A DNA stretch of 59,310 nucleotides, from contig JAFVAX010000037.1 in NCBI GenBank assembly GCA_017480285.1, positions 1 to 59,310 of the forward strand, given 5' to 3'. The notes below the pieces were generated by a model, which was not told where the DNA came from, did not search any database, and saw only the letters and a program-made list of their open reading frames with translations. This stretch comes from Paludibacteraceae bacterium (GTDB lineage: Bacteria > Bacteroidota > Bacteroidia > Bacteroidales > Paludibacteraceae). Position numbers and translations under genes: made by a program. Of this stretch, positions 37,801 to 45,249 are shown one piece after another (the first letter of the stretch is position 1; every line of letters starts with the position of its first letter).

Positions 37801-39181
37801 ATCACCACTTATTTCAACTGCAGTAGCCTCCGACTTACAAATACAGACTTCAGCCTTAGGTAATGGTGTTCTCGCTATTGGCGAACATAACGCAGAAACA
37901 GGTCTTAATAGTGCATCTGTTAGTTTCTACACCAAAGCATGCAAAACCGAAAACGAAGGCTGGATCAACCAATATATAGGAACGCCGTTCAGTAGCCTGA
38001 ACGATGTGTATGTGGACTATTACGGGTCGTATATATACAAGTTCGACCCGACGATGCCCGAGCCTGTCGGTGAGGAAAACGACCCCCGTTGGGTGAATGT
38101 GAAGCGAGGTACAGGAACTGTTTCCTTCTGGGGTTATAACTTGCTTCGCCGTACTGAAACGCCTACAACACTTGCGCTTGAGGGTACATTATGTCCGAGC
38201 GAAAACAAAGTGCTGAGTATGTATTATAACGGTGTATCACAGACTGAAAATGTGTTTGCAAACTCTTGGATGGCACCGATAGATATAACCTCGATGGACG
38301 AGGGTTTTGTAAACGCCGAAAAGACAATATACATATTCAATGCCGGTAGCAAAAGACAGGCATTGGACTTCTTGGACGGCGCATCACAAACCGAACTTCC
38401 TACTTTGGGTACAGGCGACAACACAAGTCCCGGACAGTATATTGCCATGCCTGTGAACAGTGCACGCTGGGTTGCATCGCCCGAACTGACGGTCATTCCT
38501 CCTATGCAGGCATTCAGTGTCTTTGCAACAGACGAATCGGCAAGTCTTACGCTTGACTATGAGCAGATGGTTTTTGAACCGTTAAAGTCAATGGAAATAA
38601 CTACTGCTACAACTCCACTTCGTGCACCGCGACAAGAAGAAAACAAGCCTGACATACTCAAAATCACCGTTGCTGACAAAGACGGCAATACGGATAAACT
38701 GTATCTGCTTGTTAGAGAAGATTTTACTTCCGATTTCGACAACGGCTACGACGGGCGCAAGATGTTTGGCGATCCATCTAACCCGCAACTGTATGCTTTG
38801 ACCGATGCAGGTATGATGAGTATCGTTTGCGACAATAAGGCCGAAGGAACGCTTATCGGATTCAGACCAAATGAGTCGGATACATATACTATCTCCTTTG
38901 ACTACGACGGCTCTGAGACGCTATATCTCAACGATATGGTCAGCAACATATCAACTCTGATAAATAACCAAAACGAATATATATTCTCTCCTGCGGAGTC
39001 AGATCTGCCTGTTCGATTCGTTATTAGCCAAAAGACTGAAAATGAAGCATTAACAGGTATTGACCAAAACGCATTCAACAATATGCCATCAGGCGAAGTG
39101 AGAAAAGTGCTGATAAATGGTGTGTTGTATATTATAAAAGGAAAAAATGTTTACCATATAACAGGTGTTAGGGTAAAATGA
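34850..39181 (+). CDS. Giant secreted FN3 / cleaved-adhesin surface protein (module B)
   Basis: A 1443-residue paralogue of the protein at 26034. A signal peptide (to about residue 24, VFA) precedes the shared N-terminal domain (25-205, ending SMPKTTFTYQL). Then follow an FN3 domain (from 213), a cleaved-adhesin-like domain (about 303-469), an FN3 domain, a second cleaved-adhesin domain (about 555-713; LPFSEDFDDLSAGIPVCWDN, ending YINLDEV) and two FN3 domains (about 713-895). The shared C-terminal block begins FLDTEGDGLWKNAGNW and ends KVLINGVLYIIKGKN, YHITGVRVK. The two proteins differ mainly in the number of middle domains. The stop overlaps the start of the small partner gene. Confidence 0.92.
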   Translation: MKRYISSVAFLVAILFGVYNSVFADELTVAPGTTNTNSYVPIRVDRTNSVQKTQTIYDKTKISVLSAMGCNITGIRYYANDVINYGSGTYAFTVPTYSVSLAEVDDEVLTGFLPNTIFTEVYTGKPTKGTSELFFDFSSNPFYYSGAKNLIVQVRITEGGGWSSSSIKFYSTGQGKNVSYYQNHSQTYGTDAEGAVGSMPKTTFTYQLVTATCPDPTNLTLSESTPHGASFTWTAGGSETQWQYICLPAADAVDWTDAAVQTTSSASATVSDLMPGTQYKFYVRAYCAADDQSQDVSLQFTTPCGAILTEDLPYTYGFAGDASGAIPACWGRKPYVGSTTVYPSVNTGYQKDDANCLYFFGGYEGTESTIILPEFEEPTNNLKISFWYYNGQTTSSYPQLKVGYMTDTTDISTFHSLSNLTRKINWTHTGDIELTAAPANSYIAIQFSGGSSSSTAYVDNIIVSPIISCVLPTNLSATNITATGATVSWTHQGNATYSLRYKVQGAENWITIPDALSTTTYTLSGLDFYVTYDFQVGVDCGGTINYSSSASFTTSCGFRTLPFSEDFDDLSAGIPVCWDNTEGNVAFEGYRFNYYASGHNATKCVSFNSYDTPLGQHGFLKTPEIYICCEAQLRFWYRNAQGGDFSVYYSIGNGSKVELATGLVNQSAWKQEVIDLPQECIGQNIRICFKGTSNNATGDAYINLDEVQIVAPPCNKPTSISITPTGDGGIVSWTDPGSSSWSLRYRTTMPQGEWTTIDNLTSPTYTITGLTIGTQYDVQVQSHCSIISASDWSATKPLIPVCEAPVGITVTNIGESTATVNFPEQADYWYRCVPQGETPNWSNTSTGRVFSESTKLLTYQNSGLTVCTDYDLYVRKVCDNEHYSEPTMVSFTTTCEDFIFLDTEGDGLWKNAGNWSSLRVPSIRNNAIIRRPATIDAGTKGEAKSVLIDQTTDDPAIYNGQIIIQPQGELIVATTLKKQTGENASPLISTAVASDLQIQTSALGNGVLAIGEHNAETGLNSASVSFYTKACKTENEGWINQYIGTPFSSLNDVYVDYYGSYIYKFDPTMPEPVGEENDPRWVNVKRGTGTVSFWGYNLLRRTETPTTLALEGTLCPSENKVLSMYYNGVSQTENVFANSWMAPIDITSMDEGFVNAEKTIYIFNAGSKRQALDFLDGASQTELPTLGTGDNTSPGQYIAMPVNSARWVASPELTVIPPMQAFSVFATDESASLTLDYEQMVFEPLKSMEITTATTPLRAPRQEENKPDILKITVADKDGNTDKLYLLVREDFTSDFDNGYDGRKMFGDPSNPQLYALTDAGMMSIVCDNKAEGTLIGFRPNESDTYTISFDYDGSETLYLNDMVSNISTLINNQNEYIFSPAESDLPVRFVISQKTENEALTGIDQNAFNNMPSGEVRKVLINGVLYIIKGKNVYHITGVRVK

Positions 39182-39666
39182 GAAAAAAAGAAAAGGTATT
39201 AGTTGTTTTATTTGTTTCGTTAGTTTCGTTTGTTTTTTGTAATGCTTCACCTTTGTATCGTGGAGACTTGTATGTGGAGGGCAATCCCGCAACAGCAAGT
39301 TCTATGACAATATACCGTACTTCAAACAGTATGTTGAAAGACGGTTCTGCGACAGCCCGTATGTCAGGTTTAGCAATGCATGGTCAGACATCTAAACTGA
39401 TGAGCATAAACAGTTCGTATAGTTCCAAACCTACAATATGCGAACAAGGGCATGCTGTGTTGAGGTATTACTCGAAAAACGAGGGTGCAGCACTTGTTTC
39501 CACAGGTGTCGGCGGACCGCGCCGTGCCGGACCTATCGACCCCGATTTGGAAGAGGACGACGATCTGTCTGACCCTATTGGCGATGCCGTATTGCCACTT
39601 TTGTTCTGCGCTTTGATATATCTGTTATTAAGCGTTATGAAACTCTCTAAAACGAGGAGATTCTGA
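39178..39666 (+). CDS. Small secreted protein with P-I-G-D membrane tail (module B partner)
   Basis: A 162-residue paralogue of the protein at 34076, again joined to its giant neighbour by ATGA. It has a hydrophobic export signal (VLVVLFVSLVSFVFCNA), a Ser/Thr body with IYRTSNSM and SSKPTICEQGHAVLRYYSK, then GGPRR, an acidic run (DPDLEEDDDLSD) and PIGDAVLPLLFCALIYLL (133-150) with a basic end (KLSKTRRF). The stop codon lies inside a small hairpin (39661-39678). Function unknown; conserved pairing suggests a role in export, anchoring or display of the adhesin. Confidence 0.85.
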   Translation: MRKKEKVLVVLFVSLVSFVFCNASPLYRGDLYVEGNPATASSMTIYRTSNSMLKDGSATARMSGLAMHGQTSKLMSINSSYSSKPTICEQGHAVLRYYSKNEGAALVSTGVGGPRRAGPIDPDLEEDDDLSDPIGDAVLPLLFCALIYLLLSVMKLSKTRRF

Positions 39667-39678
39667 CCTTCGTCAGAA
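39661..39678. repeat. Small hairpin overlapping the module B stop codon
   Basis: TTCTGAC, loop CTTC, GTCAGAA form a perfect 7-bp stem. With flanks it reads GAT-TCTGA...TCAGA-ATGAGG. A hairpin of the same plan but different stem sequence lies at 51976-51996. The TGA stop is in the left arm. Confidence 0.7.
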
Positions 39679-39697
39679 TGAGGTTTACGCATAGAAT

Positions 39698-39724
39698 GAG
39701 GAATGAATAATTCCTCTTTTTTTT
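39698..39724 (+). terminator. Intrinsic terminator after module B
   Basis: GAGGAAT (39698-39704), loop GAATA, ATTCCTC (39710-39716), then eight T residues. It is a compact, standard terminator 32 bp past the stop of the small partner gene. Confidence 0.88.
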
Positions 39725-39751
39725 CGAAAAAACATATTCTTTAACACTAAA

Positions 39752-39783
39752 TTTGCTTAATTGATATAAATTTTGTAAATTTG
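39752..39783 (+). promoter_or_regulatory. Promoter of the GH13-UbiA-maf-thioredoxin run
   Basis: TTTG 39752-39755, 20 nt, TAAATTTG 39776-39783. Both elements match perfectly, 47 bp before the ATG of the amylase gene. Confidence 0.75.
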
Positions 39784-39830
39784 TTTGTTTTTGGAAAAAC
39801 AACACAATAATTTATTTGTTTTAAGTAATT

Positions 39831-41498
39831 ATGCAAAAAATGATTATTTACCAGTTGTTCCCTCGTACATTTACGAACTACAACGAAACTCGCAAACCGA
39901 ATGGGAGTATTGAGGAAAACGGTTGCGGCAAATTCAAAGATATAAACGCAAAAGCGCTTAATGCAATAAAAAAACTCGGAGCCACTCATGTTTGGTACAC
40001 AGGTGTGATAGAGCATGCCACACAGACCGACTATTCCGCCTTCGGAATACTAAAAGACTCGCCTGATGTAGTAAAAGGCAAAGCCGGTAGTCCGTATGCC
40101 ATAAAAGACTACTACGATGTTGACCCTGACCTTGCAGTGGATGTGCCGAAACGAATGAAAGAGTTTGAAGCACTTGTCAGTAGGACTCACAAAGCAGGTT
40201 TGAAGGTTGTGCTCGATTTTGTAGCCAACCATGTGGCTCGTCAGTATCATAGTGATTGTCTGCCGGAGGGCGAAGAGGACTTAGGTGCTACCGACAATCC
40301 CGATTGGGCATTCTCGCCACTCAACAACTTCTACTACATGCCCGGACAACTGTTTCAGCCACAGTTCCCGATACAGAACTACCACGAATATCCTGCCAAA
40401 GCGACAGGCAACGACCTTTTCTCGCCTTCGCCTTCGAAAGACGATTGGTATGAGACGGTCAAACTCAACTACGGCGTTTATTATCAGGGTGGCGGTGAGA
40501 AGCAGTTCGACCCTATACCTAACACTTGGCATAAGATGCTCCGTATCTTGCTTTTCTGGTGTGGTAAGGGTGCTGATGCCTTCCGATGCGATATGGCTGA
40601 GTTGGTGCCGGTAGAGTTCTGGGGATGGGTTATCCCGCAAGTGAAAGAGAAGTACCCTGAAGTACAGTTTATAGGCGAAGTGTATAATCCCGAATGGTAT
40701 CGTGCTTATATCTTCGGTGGTAAGTTCGACTATTTGTACGACAAAGTCGGAATGTACGACTATTTGCGTGGTGTCATGACTCGCGACTATGGAGCAGACG
40801 GCATTACAGGCAAATGGCAGGCTACTGAAGATATACTCTCACACATGCTCTATTTCTTTGAAAATCATGACGAACAGCGTGTCGCTTCGGGCTTCTTCTG
40901 TGGCAGTGGCAGAGCCGCTGCGCCGGCTATGATTGTGCTTGCCACGCTTGGCAGAAACCCGCTACTCGTTTATGCCGGTCAGGAAGTTGGCGAGAAAGGT
41001 ATGGACATGGAAGGCTATTCGGGCATTGACGGACGCTCAAGCATATTCGACTATTGGGGTGTGAAATCTCTGCAGGCTTGGGCGAACAACGGCAAGTTTG
41101 ACGGAGAGGGCTTGAACGATGGTCAGAAAGGTCTGCGTGCGTTCTATCAGAAGTTGCTCAACCTCTGCAATACTGAAAAAGCCATATCCGATGGTCGTAT
41201 GTTTGATCTTGAGTATGTACAGCAAGAAAACTTCAACCGGCATAAACAATACGCTTTCCTTCGCAGCACAGGCAGTGAGACATTGCTTATAGTTGTCAAT
41301 TTCGATGCTCACGAAGCTATTGTAGATGTGCGTATCCCGCGTGCGGCATTCACCTATCTTGAAGTGGAAGAGAAACTGTTCTGCTCAATGCAGGAGTTGC
41401 TGACTGGTGAGACGCTCGATCCGCAACATTTCTCGCCCGACCAAGCCATTCGTCTGCACCTTAACCCGTGGCAGGGAATGATAATAAAAATCAACTAA
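39831..41498 (+). CDS. Cytosolic GH13 alpha-amylase family enzyme
   Basis: A 555-residue glycoside hydrolase of family 13 without signal peptide, so it should act on oligosaccharides or glycogen in the cytosol. The barrel starts MIIYQLFPRTF. Region I is VVLDFVANHV; the nucleophile Asp (about 254) is in FRCDMAE, the acid/base Glu (about 283) in FIGEVYN, and the third Asp (about 347) in FENHDEQR. A C-terminal beta domain follows (about 440-555). It heads a tight run with the UbiA-type gene 11 bp downstream. The exact substrate cannot be read from the sequence. Confidence 0.93.
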   Translation: MQKMIIYQLFPRTFTNYNETRKPNGSIEENGCGKFKDINAKALNAIKKLGATHVWYTGVIEHATQTDYSAFGILKDSPDVVKGKAGSPYAIKDYYDVDPDLAVDVPKRMKEFEALVSRTHKAGLKVVLDFVANHVARQYHSDCLPEGEEDLGATDNPDWAFSPLNNFYYMPGQLFQPQFPIQNYHEYPAKATGNDLFSPSPSKDDWYETVKLNYGVYYQGGGEKQFDPIPNTWHKMLRILLFWCGKGADAFRCDMAELVPVEFWGWVIPQVKEKYPEVQFIGEVYNPEWYRAYIFGGKFDYLYDKVGMYDYLRGVMTRDYGADGITGKWQATEDILSHMLYFFENHDEQRVASGFFCGSGRAAAPAMIVLATLGRNPLLVYAGQEVGEKGMDMEGYSGIDGRSSIFDYWGVKSLQAWANNGKFDGEGLNDGQKGLRAFYQKLLNLCNTEKAISDGRMFDLEYVQQENFNRHKQYAFLRSTGSETLLIVVNFDAHEAIVDVRIPRAAFTYLEVEEKLFCSMQELLTGETLDPQHFSPDQAIRLHLNPWQGMIIKIN

Positions 41499-41509
41499 AT
41501 AAAACCTAA

Positions 41510-42463
41510 ATGCTTGATATCTTAAAGGTCATACGCTGGAAAAACCTGCTTTTCCTTGCCCTTATGATGGTTTTGGTGGAAAGGCTTATTTCTTGCGCCA
41601 TACTTGCCAAAGCCCTCTTCGGTTCAGTGCTTCTGCCACATTGGGTGTTGTTGTTGCTCGTTTTGGCAGTGGTGTTCATAGCGGCGGGCGGATATGCCAT
41701 AAACGATTATTTTGATGTGCGTATTGACGCAGTCAATCGTCCTGACAGACTTATAGTTACACGCACTCTTACGAAGCAACAAGCAATGCTTACACACCAG
41801 ATTCTTACCGTGTTAGGCGTACTCATGGGGTTGGTGGTAAGTTATAAGGTTCGCAGTTGGTCGCTGGCATTGATAATGATTTTTGTGCCGGGTATGCTTT
41901 GGTTCTACAGTTCGTCATACAAGCGTCAGTTCTTTTTGGGCAACCTTATTGTTGCGTTGGTAGTGGCATTGGCTCCGCTATCTGTCGCTATTGCCGATAC
42001 TGCCTACCTCTCGAAGCAATATGGTGAAATTCTTGCATATACCCAACTCACAAGACAAATATGGTCGTGGATAGGGTGCATTTCTCTTTTTGCCTTTCTG
42101 CTTACCTTGGCTCGCGAGATAGTCAAAGACCTGCAAGATCAAGAGGGCGACCGCGAATATGAGTGCCACACTCTGCCTATCATCTTAGGTGAGTTCTGGA
42201 CAAAAACCATCGTTGCCACACTTCTGCTCATAGTAGGATGGTTGTTGTGTATGTGGGTTTTCAGTTGGATGCCGTTTGAAACGAGTTGGCATAGCCCGAT
42301 TGTCAGATATGCGTGTATAGGACTTCTGCTACCGCTTTTGATAGATATCTATTTAGTTGTGCGGGCACAGATTCCCTCGGACTATCGCAATGCGCAAGTC
42401 CTGCTCAAACTGATAATGTTTTCGGGTGTGGTGTTCTTGTTCTTTATTCATTTTCAATTCTAA
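41510..42463 (+). CDS. UbiA-family prenyltransferase
   Basis: A 317-residue inner-membrane protein with about nine hydrophobic segments. UbiA enzymes transfer a prenyl chain to an acceptor ring or alcohol. The first Asp-rich motif is in AINDYFDVRIDAVNRPDR (NDxxD) and the second in REIVKDLQDQEGD. Bacteroidota copies like this are often labelled geranylgeranylglycerol-phosphate geranylgeranyltransferase; the acceptor is not certain, and menaquinone-type synthesis is possible. It lies between the amylase (11 bp) and maf (5 bp). Confidence 0.9.
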   Translation: MLDILKVIRWKNLLFLALMMVLVERLISCAILAKALFGSVLLPHWVLLLLVLAVVFIAAGGYAINDYFDVRIDAVNRPDRLIVTRTLTKQQAMLTHQILTVLGVLMGLVVSYKVRSWSLALIMIFVPGMLWFYSSSYKRQFFLGNLIVALVVALAPLSVAIADTAYLSKQYGEILAYTQLTRQIWSWIGCISLFAFLLTLAREIVKDLQDQEGDREYECHTLPIILGEFWTKTIVATLLLIVGWLLCMWVFSWMPFETSWHSPIVRYACIGLLLPLLIDIYLVVRAQIPSDYRNAQVLLKLIMFSGVVFLFFIHFQF

Positions 42464-42468
42464 GTCAA

Positions 42469-43095
42469 ATGAAAAAACTGCTTTTAGGTTCGGCTTCACC
42501 CCGTCGGAAACAACTGCTCGAAATGCTCGATGTGCCGTTTGAAGTGGTGCATATCGATTGCGACGAACATTTCCCTGCCCATTTGAAAGAGGAGCAGATA
42601 CCGATGTATCTGTCAAGGCAGAAAGCACTTGCATACAAGAAACTATCTGACAACGACCTGCTTCTGACGGCAGATACAATAGTGTGGATTGACGGACACA
42701 TGCTTGGCAAACCCAAAGATGCAGACGAGGCAAAACAAATGTTAAGAATGCTCTCAGGGCAGACACATATAGTATATACAGGTGTTACACTGCGTTGGCG
42801 CAACCCTTTCGTTCCGAAAGAAGGATTGCGCGGCAGACCACACCCGAAGGAAATGGAACAGACAAAAACAATATATGACTCTACAGCCGTTACTTTCTCA
42901 GAACTGACCGACAGTCAGATTGACTATTATATAGAGAACTATCGCCCGTTTGACAAGGCAGGTGCATACGGCTGTCAGGACTGGATAGGTGCAACTGCCA
43001 TAAGTAGCATTGAAGGCTCGTTCTATAATGTTATGGGGTTGCCCGTACATCTTGTGGCACAAGAATTGCAAGCAAGAAAAATGTTAATAAAATAA
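42469..43095 (+). CDS. maf: Maf-family nucleoside triphosphate pyrophosphatase
   Basis: A 208-residue cytosolic protein. Maf enzymes hydrolyse non-canonical or free nucleoside triphosphates (dTTP/UTP or methylated forms) to monophosphates. The start KKLLLGSASPRRKQLLEML is the family hallmark; LLTADTIVWIDGHMLGKP carries the catalytic Asp, and FDKAGAYGCQDWIG and IEGSFYNVMGLPVHL complete the pattern. The frame stays open farther upstream, but the ATG at 42469 gives the family N-terminus and lies 5 bp after the UbiA stop. Confidence 0.95.
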   Translation: MKKLLLGSASPRRKQLLEMLDVPFEVVHIDCDEHFPAHLKEEQIPMYLSRQKALAYKKLSDNDLLLTADTIVWIDGHMLGKPKDADEAKQMLRMLSGQTHIVYTGVTLRWRNPFVPKEGLRGRPHPKEMEQTKTIYDSTAVTFSELTDSQIDYYIENYRPFDKAGAYGCQDWIGATAISSIEGSFYNVMGLPVHLVAQELQARKMLIK

Positions 43096-43101
43096 GAAGA
43101 T

Positions 43102-43527
43102 ATGAAAAAGGTATTTTTGTTGTTTGTTTTGGTTCTCTGTTTGAAGGTTAGCGCACAAGAAGTGGTGTATCTTTCAACCGAAGATTTCCTGACAAAAGTA
43201 TGCGATGTTACGAAAGGCGAATGGAACTATATAGGCGGTACGCCCTGCGTTATAGATTTCTATGCCACATGGTGCGGACCGTGTCGTCAACTCTCGCCTA
43301 TCATGGAAGAACTTGCAAAAGAATATAAGGGCAAGGTGGTGTTCTATAAGGTTGATATCGACAAAGAAAAGAATATCGCAGCCGTTTTCGGCATTCATTC
43401 CATACCGACATTATTCTTCTGCGGTAAAGGCGAGCAACCTAAAGTGGCACAAGGTTTCCGCCCCAAAGAGATGCTCAAACAAGTAATAGAAAAAGAACTA
43501 TTAAAAAAAATGAAAAATGAAAATTGA
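43102..43527 (+). CDS. Exported thioredoxin-fold protein with WCGPC active site
   Basis: A 141-residue protein with a signal peptide (MKKVFLLFVLVLCLKVSA) and a single thioredoxin domain. The redox motif WCGPC sits in IDFYATWCGPCRQLSP, the cis-Pro in HSIPTLFF. It would act in the periplasm as a thiol reductase or oxidase. It follows maf by 6 bp. It may supply reductant in the periplasm, for example to apocytochromes matured by the CcsBA protein encoded farther on, but that link is only inference. Confidence 0.93.
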   Translation: MKKVFLLFVLVLCLKVSAQEVVYLSTEDFLTKVCDVTKGEWNYIGGTPCVIDFYATWCGPCRQLSPIMEELAKEYKGKVVFYKVDIDKEKNIAAVFGIHSIPTLFFCGKGEQPKVAQGFRPKEMLKQVIEKELLKKMKNEN

Positions 43528-43554
43528 AAGAAATCTTCACCTTTCAATTTTTAC
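43519..43554 (+). terminator. Weak AT-rich terminator-like hairpin after the thioredoxin gene
   Basis: AAATTGAAAG (43521-43530) pairs perfectly with CTTTCAATTT (43541-43550), followed by TTACC. It overlaps the thioredoxin stop codon and lies just before the antiporter ATG. The stem is AT-rich, so termination would be partial at best. Confidence 0.45.
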
Positions 43555-43562
43555 CTTATATT

Positions 43563-45176
43563 ATGGATATAGAATTTTTCCTACTTATACTTTCCCTGCT
43601 TTTTTTTGTAAGTATTCTCACCGACAAACTTAGCACTCGTTTTGGCGTACCGGCATTGCTGTTGTTTCTGCTTGTCGGTATGATTTTCGGCAGCGACGGC
43701 TTCGGTATTGAGTTCGACAATATAGGTCTTGCACAGGCTATCGGTACTTGTGCGCTTTGTGTCATTCTTTTCACCGGCGGAATGAGCACTAAGATAGAAG
43801 AGATAAAACCTGTTCTCGTACCCGGACTGACGCTCGCAACTGTCGGTGTTCTTTTAACAACAGTCATTACCGGTCTTCTGACATATTTTGTTTTCCGTTG
43901 GACCAATGCCTTGTCGCTAACCGTAGCGAGTGCAATGTTACTTGCTTCAACAATGTCGTCAACCGACTCGGCTTCCGTCTTTTCAATCTTGCGTGGGAAA
44001 GGACTTAATCTCAAAAACGGTATCCGTCCGTTGCTCGAACTTGAGAGTGGTAGCAACGATCCGATGGCATATATCCTGACAACGGCTCTTATTGGTGTTG
44101 TAACGGCGGCAGAGGCTTCGAGCCCATGGATGCTGCTACTTATTGTAGTGGTGCAACTGGTGGTCGGAACGCTCGCAGGTATGCTTTTCGGGAAAGGTAT
44201 AGTAGAACTGATGAAGCGCATACAGATAGCCAACGACTCGCTCTATCCGATACTGGTGCTAACGGCTTGTATATTCATTTTTTCGATGACCTATTTCTTG
44301 CAAGGTAACAGTTATCTTGCCGTTTATGTGGGCGGACTCATCATAGGCAACTCCAAATTCGTACACAAACGCTCCACACTGAGTTTCTTTGACGGACTGA
44401 CTTGGCTTATGCAACTTACTATGTTCTTGATTCTCGGTCTGTTAGTCGTTCCACACGAGATGTGGAAAGTGGTTGTGCCGGCACTTATTGTCAGTGTCAT
44501 AATAATTTTCGTGAGCCGTCCGATAAGCGTCTTTGCCTGTATGTTCCCTTTCAGGAAAAAATATAATTTTCGTTCGCAGGTGCTTGTCAGTTGGGTGGGA
44601 CTTCGCGGTGCCGTACCTATTATTCTTGCCATCTTGTGTAAGGCATCAAATGTGCCTCACGCCGACGACTTCTTTAACATAGTGTTCTTCTGCACCTTAG
44701 TGTCGCTCATTGTTCAAGGTACATCGCTTCCGGCTATGGCTCGACGCTTAGGACTTGCCGACAAAGACCAATCGCTCGACAAACCGCGTAATTTCGACAT
44801 CGACCTGCCGGAAGAGATAAAGTCGGTTGCAACAGAGATAACTGTTACCGACAACCTTCTTCAACACGGCAACAGGCTGATGGACATGGGTTTTCCGCAA
44901 AACACGCTTGTTATCATGGTTCGGCGACAGAACAGTTATTTCGTTCCGACAGGCACAAGTCTGTTGCAGAGTGGCGACCAACTGCTTGTTATAACCGACA
45001 ACCAAGAGACGCTTAATCAGACCTACCAACAGATAGAAGAACGAAGCCGGACTTGGCGGCCACAACTTATCGACGACACATGGGACTTTACCAAGGAATA
45101 TATCAACACTCTGAAAATCAATCGTGAAATACGCAAAAAACAGAGAAAAGAGCGTAAAAACAAAACTGCTAAATAG
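43563..45176 (+). CDS. Potassium or sodium/proton antiporter (CPA1, NhaP2/CvrA-like)
   Basis: A 537-residue inner-membrane protein. I start at MDIEFFLLILSLLFF (43563); an in-frame TTG 39 bp upstream adds only a hydrophilic stub that overlaps the thioredoxin stop. About twelve membrane segments form the transport domain, with the family pattern LASTMSSTDSASVFSIL and LLELESGSNDPMAY, the latter holding the conserved Asp. The last 150 residues resemble a TrkA-C regulatory domain (LVIMVRRQNSYFVPTG, LQSGDQLLVITD). Members extrude K+ or Na+ in exchange for protons. The ion cannot be told from the sequence. Confidence 0.92.
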   Translation: MDIEFFLLILSLLFFVSILTDKLSTRFGVPALLLFLLVGMIFGSDGFGIEFDNIGLAQAIGTCALCVILFTGGMSTKIEEIKPVLVPGLTLATVGVLLTTVITGLLTYFVFRWTNALSLTVASAMLLASTMSSTDSASVFSILRGKGLNLKNGIRPLLELESGSNDPMAYILTTALIGVVTAAEASSPWMLLLIVVVQLVVGTLAGMLFGKGIVELMKRIQIANDSLYPILVLTACIFIFSMTYFLQGNSYLAVYVGGLIIGNSKFVHKRSTLSFFDGLTWLMQLTMFLILGLLVVPHEMWKVVVPALIVSVIIIFVSRPISVFACMFPFRKKYNFRSQVLVSWVGLRGAVPIILAILCKASNVPHADDFFNIVFFCTLVSLIVQGTSLPAMARRLGLADKDQSLDKPRNFDIDLPEEIKSVATEITVTDNLLQHGNRLMDMGFPQNTLVIMVRRQNSYFVPTGTSLLQSGDQLLVITDNQETLNQTYQQIEERSRTWRPQLIDDTWDFTKEYINTLKINREIRKKQRKERKNKTAK

Positions 45177-45249
45177 GGTTTCTAAAATAATAAATTTTTT
45201 CCAAAGAATCTAAGTTCTCTAAAAATACTCTAAAATCTCTTAAAAGCCG

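Noticed and set aside
26034..39666. Pseudogenes or frameshifts in the giant adhesin genes
   Set aside because: Both frames stay open over their full length, with intact signal peptides and C-terminal tails.
43524..43562. Longer N-terminus for the antiporter starting at TTG
   Set aside because: It overlaps the thioredoxin stop and a hairpin; the ATG at 43563 starts directly at the first membrane segment.
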